DNA of 32,205 bases from Oscillospiraceae bacterium (GTDB lineage: Bacteria; Bacillota; Clostridia; UBA1381): positions 1 to 32,205 of the forward strand of contig JAFLUB010000033.1 of the NCBI GenBank assembly GCA_022509025.1, read 5' to 3'. The notes beneath the pieces were generated by a model. The model was not told the DNA's origin. It saw nothing but the letters and a program-made list of their open reading frames with translations, and ran no database searches. Numbering within the stretch: position 1 is the first letter of the stretch; every line of letters begins with the position of its first letter. The translations under genes were made by a program, and so were the position numbers. Shown in pieces: positions 1 to 4,594 of this stretch.

Positions 1-65
1 AAAAATGTTAAAAAACATTGTTATAAAACATAATTTTTTAAAAATTAATAATATTTATTATTTAT

Positions 66-275
66 ATGTGTCTATTATTTGCACAAATGATAATTGAATG
101 GTATAGAGTAAAAAGTGGTTTGTTTGGGACATGTATGGTAGAAGCAAAAAAGTTAATAAACTATATAAATAAATCAAAACAAAATGATAATTACGATAAA
201 GGTACGAAAATATTTTTATCAGAAAGAGAATATGCTGAAACAAAAGTTCTAGAAGCAATTGCTATGGGGATTTAG
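66..275 (+). CDS. Small hypothetical protein, first gene of a coupled pair
   Basis: I do not recognise this 69-residue protein. An in-frame stop at 39-41 means the gene does not run in from the left. No clear Shine-Dalgarno precedes the ATG at 66; in-frame ATGs at 87 and 135 are alternatives, the latter giving a hydrophilic Lys/Glu-rich helical protein. Its stop (TAG, 273-275) overlaps the GTG start of the next gene, so the two are probably translationally coupled. Base composition is very AT-rich, as in the rest of the first 4.5 kb, which suggests transferred DNA. No function can be assigned. Confidence 0.45.
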   Translation: MCLLFAQMIIEWYRVKSGLFGTCMVEAKKLINYINKSKQNDNYDKGTKIFLSEREYAETKVLEAIAMGI

Positions 276-685
276 TGATGGGTAATAATACAATAGATAA
301 AATAACAAGATTGTTAGATAAAGCCATTAATTTTTTATTTGTTTATAATCCATTAAATACAGCACTTGGGTTGATTTTCGGCGGTATTTTAATGGGAATG
401 AAGGATTTTTTTGCTAAATATTTTAGTCCTATAGGTGAAGTGTCATGGTATGCGTTTATTCTTTTTGGTGTACTTATTTTTGACATTCCTTGTCTTATTT
501 TTGGTATAAAAACTTCTCCAGAAACAGAAAGAAAAATAAAAGAATTAAATGAAATACAAAAAAGTGGAAATTTTTCGCCAGAGGAAATAAGAAGTCAATG
601 GAGATTATTAGTTTCAGATGTAATAGAAAGAGACACGCCTCATGAGAAACTAGAGAATCCTGAAACACATAAAATAAACGCATAA
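275..685 (+). CDS. Small two-helix membrane protein, hypothetical
   Basis: About 135 residues. Two hydrophobic stretches are visible, at about residues 26-46 (LGLIFGGILMGMKDFF) and 57-76 (WYAFILFGVLIFDIPCLIFG). They are followed by a charged, probably cytoplasmic tail of about 55 residues rich in Glu, Lys and Arg. The GTG at 275 overlaps the upstream stop; an ATG follows at 278 and either may be used. No domain is recognised. A small soluble protein coupled to a two-helix membrane protein recalls cargo gene pairs of integrative elements, and tRNA-end-like sequence lies just downstream. That link is inference. Confidence 0.55.
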   Translation: MMGNNTIDKITRLLDKAINFLFVYNPLNTALGLIFGGILMGMKDFFAKYFSPIGEVSWYAFILFGVLIFDIPCLIFGIKTSPETERKIKELNEIQKSGNFSPEEIRSQWRLLVSDVIERDTPHEKLENPETHKINA

Positions 686-863
686 AAAATACGACTTGTA
701 ATTACAGAGGGGAGTCACAGAAAGTCTGTCCTTTATTTGTCCTTTATTGTTGCGAAAAGTTAGTAAATATGGCGAAAAGATACAAGAATCTAAACACCTA
801 AAAATCACATAATATAGCCAGTTCTAGGCAATTAGGATAAATTGTAAAAAGCTCAATTCACAA

Positions 864-917
864 TTCGAGTCCTTGTACCCCTGTCACGTCGCGCTATGCG
901 GCAGTTTTACGAAGTCC
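864..917 (+). repeat. 54-bp direct repeat, copy 1, with tRNA-Trp 3'-end-like sequence
   Basis: Matches 2471-2524 at 48 of 54 positions. The first 26-29 bases have the spacing of a tRNA 3' end: T-loop TTCGAGT (864-870), T-stem strand CCTTG (871-875), acceptor strand TACCCCT (876-882), then GTCA where GCCA is expected. TACCCCT would pair with the AGGGGTA start common in tRNA-Trp. No tRNA 5' half lies upstream. The remaining 25 bases are flanking sequence shared by both copies. Confidence 0.6.
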
Positions 918-941
918 TTGCTTTTCAAGGACTTCTTTTTT
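911..941 (+). terminator. Rho-independent terminator (within dispersed repeat)
   Basis: Perfect 10-bp stem GAAGTCCTTG / CAAGGACTTC with a 5-nt CTTTT loop, followed by six T (936-941). Confidence 0.75.
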
Positions 942-1044
942 ATGCCGCAGGGTGCTCCTTTTCCGCAAAAAACCGCGTTCACGTCGCCTGTTCGCTTGCA
1001 AGCACGCTCACAACGGCTTTGGTTCACTACCACCTTTTTGCAGG
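911..1044 (+). repeat. Terminator-bearing dispersed repeat, copy 1
   Basis: About 130 bp resembling 29160-29298. Shared blocks are the hairpin plus TTCTTTTTTATGCCGCA, then CCGCAAAAA, a CTTGCAAGC block, and a closing CACCTTTTTGC. Spacing between blocks varies slightly, as in a decayed repeat. It encodes no plausible protein. Confidence 0.6.
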
Positions 1045-1157
1045 TTTGTGTTTCCTCTTTTTTAATTGAGTGATTGCCATTTAGTGTAATCTATTCCCAT
1101 CTTTTTTAATCTATTTGGGCGACTTCCCCATTGACATTTTTGTCATTGTTGCACAGA

Positions 1158-1400
1158 CTATTTTATTTCCTGTTCTAATGATGTAAAAAGTTCATCATCA
1201 AAGAAATCCGATAAGGTAATTTCGAGTCCGTCACAGATTTTCTTGATTGTTGACACGGTAGGGTTTTTGCTTCCAGTATTGATGATGTTATTGATAGTCG
1301 ATTGAGTCATACCTGATATGGTGCTTAGCTTGTTAGGTGTAATATTCCGTTCTCTGCACAGTTTTAGTATTCTTTCCGCAATAGCTTCAACCATAGTCAT
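1158..1400 (-). CDS. XRE-family helix-turn-helix regulator
   Basis: This 80-residue protein is almost entirely one Cro/CI-type HTH domain. Residues 8-65 contain the typical helices: ILKLCRERNITPNKLS, the recognition segment GMTQSTINNIINTGSKNP, and TVSTIKKICDGLEITLSDFF. It would bind DNA as a dimer and act as a local repressor or activator. The start at 1400 has the site AGGAAAGG about 8 nt upstream; a second ATG two codons in is possible. The gene is divergent from the synthetase relic at 1551. A perfect 14-bp palindrome overlapping that promoter's -35 box is the obvious candidate operator, although which gene it regulates is inference. Confidence 0.85.
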   Translation of the reverse strand: MTMVEAIAERILKLCRERNITPNKLSTISGMTQSTINNIINTGSKNPTVSTIKKICDGLEITLSDFFDDELFTSLEQEIK

Positions 1401-1459
1401 ACAATCAGCCTTTCCTAATAATTATAAAAATATTCTATCGTATTAACTGCAAAAAGTTT

Positions 1460-1473
1460 AACTGTATACAGTT
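1460..1473. promoter_or_regulatory. Palindromic candidate operator
   Basis: AACTGTATACAGTT is a perfect 14-bp palindrome between divergent genes. Its right end overlaps the -35 box at 1472-1477, a position suited to repression by the adjacent XRE protein. Confidence 0.5.
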
Positions 1474-1500
1474 GACTTTTTAAGGGATTTATTATAAAAT
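1472..1500 (+). promoter_or_regulatory. Sigma-A-type promoter of the synthetase relic
   Basis: TTGACT (1472-1477), 17-bp spacer, TAAAAT (1495-1500). It precedes the ATG at 1551 by about 50 nt. Confidence 0.6.
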
Positions 1501-1550
1501 GTGTAATGATTAAGATTATTTACATTTTAGATAATAGGGGGAAATGTACT

Positions 1551-2233
1551 ATGTCAAAAGAAAAGAGATTGACAGGTTATCCGTCAGTAGATAAGCCGTG
1601 GCTACAATTTTATCCGGAAATACTCTTTAATGAAAGAAAACGATACGATAAAATCATGGATAAACTGAAAGATGTATGGCATGATAATGAGACGATTATT
1701 GAGTATTATGGCACAGAAATTACAACAAACGACTTTTTTGACAGAATAGAAGATATTGCCAAAGCGCTTTGCGCATTGGGTACCAAGACAAAGAATTAAC
1801 AGAAACCGTTTTAAAAGTTCATCCTGACGGAAAAACTTGGTTGCATACAGGTGATATTGGGTTTATGAACGATAAAGGTCTACTGTTTGTTTTAGGACGA
1901 GAAGGTATTCATATTTTCCCAGATAAAAGGGTGTTTCCTCTTGGTATAGAAAACAAAATTTTGACTGTTAAAGAAATACGGGAGGCAATTATTGTTTCGG
2001 GTAAGGATAAAGAACACGACGGGTTTGAGAAACCATATCTTTTTGTTATAAAAGAACCGTCTTGTTCTATAGACCAAGTCAAGGAACAGTTAAATTGTGT
2101 GATAGAGAGCCAATTATTGCCTGAAGAAAAGCCAGAAAAAATATTTTTTATTGATAAAAAACCAATACTTAAGTTTAAAACAGATAGAAAATGGTTGCAA
2201 AGAAAATATAATTTGAATTTTATAAACTCTTAG
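1551..2233 (+). pseudogene. AMP-dependent synthetase/acyl-CoA ligase relic, central part deleted
   Basis: Two pieces of one adenylating enzyme lie in different frames. The first (1551-1799) begins MSKEKRLTGYPSVDKPWLQF and continues through EYYGTEITTNDFFDRIEDIAKAL, the usual N-terminus of acyl-CoA synthetase-like ligases. The second (open from about 1769 to 2233) resumes with GYQDKELTETVLKVH and HTGDIGFMNDKGLLFVLGR, the hinge and C-terminal lid region. Roughly 300 residues between them are missing, including the Ser/Thr/Gly-rich AMP-binding loop. The join lies at GGGTACC near 1779-1785, readable as ALGT in one frame and GYQ in the other, as expected for a deletion through a short homology. A good promoter and site (AGGGGGA at 1536-1542) remain. 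An active enzyme is not possible. Confidence 0.8.
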
Positions 2234-2448
2234 TAATTCTTTAATATAAAAACTTGGACACTGTGCTATCTTGGCATAGTGTTTTTTTACATTCGGCAAA
2301 TAAGGCAAGTGAGTGAAAAATAGACAGAGTTAAGGGGGTGTTCGACATTGTTGTCCGAAACTGTCGGTCGCTGACTGGTCGCTTTTTTCGGAGTATGATT
2401 TCCGCCTTTTGTTGCGGTTACTCAATTTCTCGGACGTTTGCTCAAGTG

Positions 2449-2493
2449 CTCCAAAACCGCGTGCCCAAGGTTCGAGTCATTGTACACATGCCA
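2449..2493 (+). pseudogene. tRNA-Trp(CCA)-like 3' half, relic
   Basis: Read as a tRNA, the segment gives: anticodon loop CTCCAAA (CCA, Trp), stem strand ACCGC, 5-nt variable loop GTGCC, T-stem CAAGG, T-loop TTCGAGT, T-stem CATTG with one mismatch, acceptor strand TACACAT, discriminator G, and CCA at 2491-2493. The 5' half does not pair with it, so it cannot be a functional tRNA. Such relics are typical integrase target sites. Confidence 0.5.
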
Positions 2494-2524
2494 CGTCGCA
2501 CCATGCGGCAGTTTTACGAAGTCC
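2471..2524 (+). repeat. 54-bp direct repeat, copy 2
   Basis: Partner of 864-917 (six mismatches in 54). It runs from the T-loop of the tRNA relic through its CCA end and about 30 bases of shared flank ending GTTTTACGAAGTCC. It joins directly to the REP half-unit that opens the 190-bp repeat. Confidence 0.6.
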
Positions 2525-2528
2525 TAAT

Positions 2529-2723
2529 GTGTCAAGGGGACGGTTCTCTTGACACCTATGCTTATGCTATCGTTAAGGATATACAGAAAATGAAGTAGGA
2601 GAAGGTTTTAAAGCCTTCTTCTGCTTTTTTTCGCTCTTTTCCATGCAATGCCACCACATGTCTCAAGGTAGAATTGTAAGGAGTTATCAGGGTAAAACGA
2701 CGTGTGGTGTGAGGTGGCATTTT
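2529..2723 (+). repeat. 190-bp structured dispersed repeat, copy R1
   Basis: Aligns with 3983-4173 along its length and with 6671-6724 over its 3' part. In order it contains: the REP half-unit TGTCAAGGGGACGGTTCT; ATACAGAAAATGAAGTAGGA; a terminator-like GAGAAGG/CCTTCTTC hairpin with T run (about 2599-2630); and a long inverted repeat with outer arms GCCACC (from 2650) and GGTGGC (ending 2719), enclosing AAGGAGTTATC. Confidence 0.75.
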
Positions 2724-2753
2724 CTGTGTAAAATGAATATTTGAAAATTACAG

Positions 2754-2782
2754 TTGACTTGATTCATATACAAGAGTATAAT
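2754..2782 (+). promoter_or_regulatory. Strong sigma-A promoter of the endonuclease cassette
   Basis: TTGACT (2754-2759), 17 bp, TATAAT (2777-2782). The 11-mer ACAGTTGACTT at its -35 also occurs at the 1472 promoter. Downstream, ACCCGAC (about 2793) and GTCGGGT (about 2823) can pair as a leader hairpin. Confidence 0.7.
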
Positions 2783-2857
2783 AATAACAGAACCCGACAC
2801 GCCTCTCAACGATGCGGACCACGTCGGGTCATTTAATTTATACGGAAGTGAAGAAAT

Positions 2858-2980
2858 ATGTGTAAAAAAGAATATCAGCTGCCTTTGGATATAGATGATC
2901 AGGTTGAGAATTTAAAAGATTTAGGAATTATCATATCAGATGAAAATGATGTTAGGGATTTTTTGAATGACGTAATGTAA
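2858..2980 (+). CDS. Short 40-residue protein, possible Abi-like N-terminal remnant
   Basis: An ORF of 40 codons follows a GGAAGTGAAG site. Its sequence begins MCKKEYQLPLDIDDQVENLK and continues DLGIIISDENDVRDFLNDVM. The pattern (a 'QVENLK..GIII.DE' run followed by 'FL..V') resembles the first 40 residues of Abi_2-type abortive-infection proteins, which normally continue for about 250 more residues. Here it stops at TAA (2978-2980). It is either a truncated remnant or a stand-alone small protein. It lies 56 nt before the endonuclease start and shares its promoter, so it could be a leader or partner of that gene. Confidence 0.4.
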   Translation: MCKKEYQLPLDIDDQVENLKDLGIIISDENDVRDFLNDVM

Positions 2981-3036
2981 TAAAAATGTGCAATAATTAA
3001 AAAATAGATTTTTTGAGTTTATGGAGGTTAATCGTT

Positions 3037-3969
3037 ATGGTAAATAGGTTTGAATATCTTGTACATACCCTTTCTCGTACAAAGAGAAAAAATTATGAAA
3101 ACTATGTTGTAAATCGCATTTGGAATCTATTGAACGATACTGAGCTAAAGCCTGTCACCCAGCAGTATGTGAAAAGACCAGAGGGTGGTTATGCTTACAT
3201 TGATTTATATTTTCCTCAGTTGAATATAGGAATAGAATGCGATGAATTACATCATCTTTCTCAGGCTGAAGCAGATGAATTAAGATTCCAGGATATAAAC
3301 GGGGCTATATGCGGGTATAAGGAAATTCGTATCCCTATTTTTAATAATGATAAGCCCATTTTGGATAAAGATGGTAAGGAAACAGGTAAATATGAATACC
3401 TTTCACTTGAGGAAATCAATAAATCTATTGATGAAGCTGTTAAAAAAATCCAAGACAAAAAAGCCGAAATGAAAAATTTTAAGCCTTGGAGTGATGAGCC
3501 TGATGTCAACAAGGCTTTAGAAAGGGGAAAAATTACAGTAAAAGATGATTATATTTTTGATCAACTTGATGTACGGCATTTTTTCGGGAGAGAAAATACT
3601 TCTCAGCTAAGCTATTATAAAATAAAGGATAATGGAGATCATTTATGGATTCCAAATTTAGCGATAGAGAAAGATGGCAGGTACGCTGCCCCAAGGAAAG
3701 GTCTTGAATATTTGAATATTCTTTCTAAAGATGGAAAGACAATTTATGAATCTATTAAAGACGAAGAAGGCATCAAAATAGTAAAAAAAGGAGAACCTTT
3801 TAGGAGAATTGTATTCACCAAGTATAAAGATTCTGTATTAAATATTACATTTATGAAATTTGCTGGGGTTTTTCAACGGGACGCTGAAATAATATATCTC
3901 GATGTTGATGGAAGACCTGCACCTTTTTGTGTTCATCACTTTGTTGATGATGAGGTTTACCCAGATTAA
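3037..3969 (+). CDS. Probable modification-dependent endonuclease (PvuRts1I/AbaSI-like)
   Basis: 310 residues. The N-terminal half looks like a Vsr/PD-(D/E)xK nuclease: D56 in YIDLYFPQLNIGIE, then E67, D69, E70 and H72-H73 in the IECDELHH motif, followed by a helix with RFQDI. The C-terminal part (about 190-310) has the look of an SRA-like base-flipping domain, with LWIPNLAI, RIVFTKYKDS and KFAGVFQRD. This order and total length match the PvuRts1I/AbaSI family, which cuts DNA carrying hydroxymethylated or glucosylated cytosine and so targets modified phage genomes. The ATG at 3037 has GGAGG 9 nt upstream; an upstream TTG at 3013 includes that site and is rejected. The gene is alone in a cassette between two 190-bp repeats. 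The family call is from memory of motifs. Confidence 0.65.
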   Translation: MVNRFEYLVHTLSRTKRKNYENYVVNRIWNLLNDTELKPVTQQYVKRPEGGYAYIDLYFPQLNIGIECDELHHLSQAEADELRFQDINGAICGYKEIRIPIFNNDKPILDKDGKETGKYEYLSLEEINKSIDEAVKKIQDKKAEMKNFKPWSDEPDVNKALERGKITVKDDYIFDQLDVRHFFGRENTSQLSYYKIKDNGDHLWIPNLAIEKDGRYAAPRKGLEYLNILSKDGKTIYESIKDEEGIKIVKKGEPFRRIVFTKYKDSVLNITFMKFAGVFQRDAEIIYLDVDGRPAPFCVHHFVDDEVYPD

Positions 3970-3982
3970 TTCAATGGCGAGA

Positions 3983-4173
3983 TGTCAGGGAGACGGTTCT
4001 CTTGACAATAGGCTTATGCTGTTGGTAAGGGTATACAGAAAATGAAGTAGGAGAAGGTTTTAATGCCTTCTTCTCTTTTTTTCGATTTTTCATACAATGC
4101 CGCCACGTGATACAAGGTAGAATCGCAAGGAGTTATCAGGACAAACCGCCGTGTGGCGTGAGGCGGCGTTTTT
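3983..4173 (+). repeat. 190-bp structured dispersed repeat, copy R2
   Basis: Direct-orientation partner of 2529-2723. It keeps the REP half-unit (TGTCAGGGAGACGGTTCTC), the GAAGG/CCTTC terminator-like hairpin, and the long inverted repeat. The outer arms are here GCCGCC and GGCGGC rather than GCCACC and GGTGGC, so pairing is preserved by changes on both sides. It ends in GGCGGCGTTTTT, which could terminate the endonuclease transcript. Confidence 0.75.
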
Positions 4174-4180
4174 GGGAAAC

Positions 4181-4210
4181 TTGACTTTTTTCTGCTGATT
4201 GATGTACAAT
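4181..4210 (+). promoter_or_regulatory. Promoter without a downstream gene (candidate ncRNA start)
   Basis: TTGACT (4181-4186), 18 bp, TACAAT (4205-4210), immediately after repeat R2. No reading frame follows before 4595. Confidence 0.45.
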
Positions 4211-4273
4211 GTTTACATCACTTAGCGGCTTTATGCGTAGGGGTAATTGTTTCAAATTTAGTTGGTTGGTATA

Positions 4274-4332
4274 CATGACTACTAAACTTTTACACTGAAC
4301 CTACCGTCGGCAAATCGCCGTCAAGTAGTCAT
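4274..4332 (+). other. Long inverted repeat, possible structured RNA
   Basis: ATGACTACT near 4274 pairs with AGTAGTCAT ending near 4332. An internal GGC(AAATC)GCC hairpin lies next to the right arm. The segment lies 65 nt downstream of the orphan promoter at 4181. Its nature is unknown; it could also be the worn end of a mobile element. Confidence 0.35.
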
Positions 4333-4418
4333 TGTTGGAATATAGGTCTTTACACATAATAGAAAAAGTAGAAGAAACAGCTACTTTTATTTACAGATAA
4401 ATGTTACATATGAAAGCG

Positions 4419-4447
4419 TTGACTTTTTCAATAGGACTTTGTATAAT
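4419..4447 (+). promoter_or_regulatory. Sigma-A promoter of the EAL gene
   Basis: TTGACT (4419-4424), 17 bp, TATAAT (4442-4447), about 150 nt before the start. A small GCGC-GATAT-GCGC hairpin lies just upstream of the GGGGG ribosome binding site (4580-4584). Confidence 0.7.
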
Positions 4448-4594
4448 ATATGATTGAGGGCAGGCGTTCTGCTTGCTCGTGTAAGTCTGAATTTGTAAAC
4501 AAGGCAAAAAATTGATGAAACTAAAAATGTTTTGATACTAAAAATCGATGAAAAATAATGAGCGCGATATGCGCTATTTGGGGGAATACAAACA

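Larger units (their letters stand above)
686..1157. other. Gene-free stretch with tRNA-end relic and terminator repeat
   Basis: No credible gene. It begins with a TGTCCTTTAT direct repeat (two copies near 727-745). A tRNA-Trp 3'-end-like segment follows at about 864-892, then a perfect 10-bp terminator hairpin at 911-941, inside a repeat that recurs at 29160-29298. The rest, up to the end of the convergent XRE gene, holds nothing I recognise. Confidence 0.6.
2234..2857. other. Gene-free mosaic of tRNA relic, REP half-unit and 190-bp repeat
   Basis: No credible gene. It contains a tRNA-Trp-like 3' half (2449-2493), the second 54-bp repeat copy, the first 190-bp repeat copy (2529-2723), a strong promoter (2754-2782) and a leader hairpin (2792-2829). 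Nothing is recognised in 2234-2440. Confidence 0.55.
3970..4594. other. Gene-free stretch: repeat R2, two promoters, long hairpin
   Basis: Contains repeat R2 (3983-4173), a promoter at 4181-4210 with no coding sequence behind it, a large inverted repeat at about 4274-4332, and the promoter of the EAL gene at 4419-4447. No gene is supported. Confidence 0.6.

Noticed and set aside
873-1073. 66-codon frame
   Set aside because: Runs through the terminator hairpin and dispersed repeat; no ribosome site.
2338-2598. 86-codon frame on the plus strand
   Set aside because: Spans the tRNA-Trp relic, the 54-bp repeat and the REP half-unit; no coding features.
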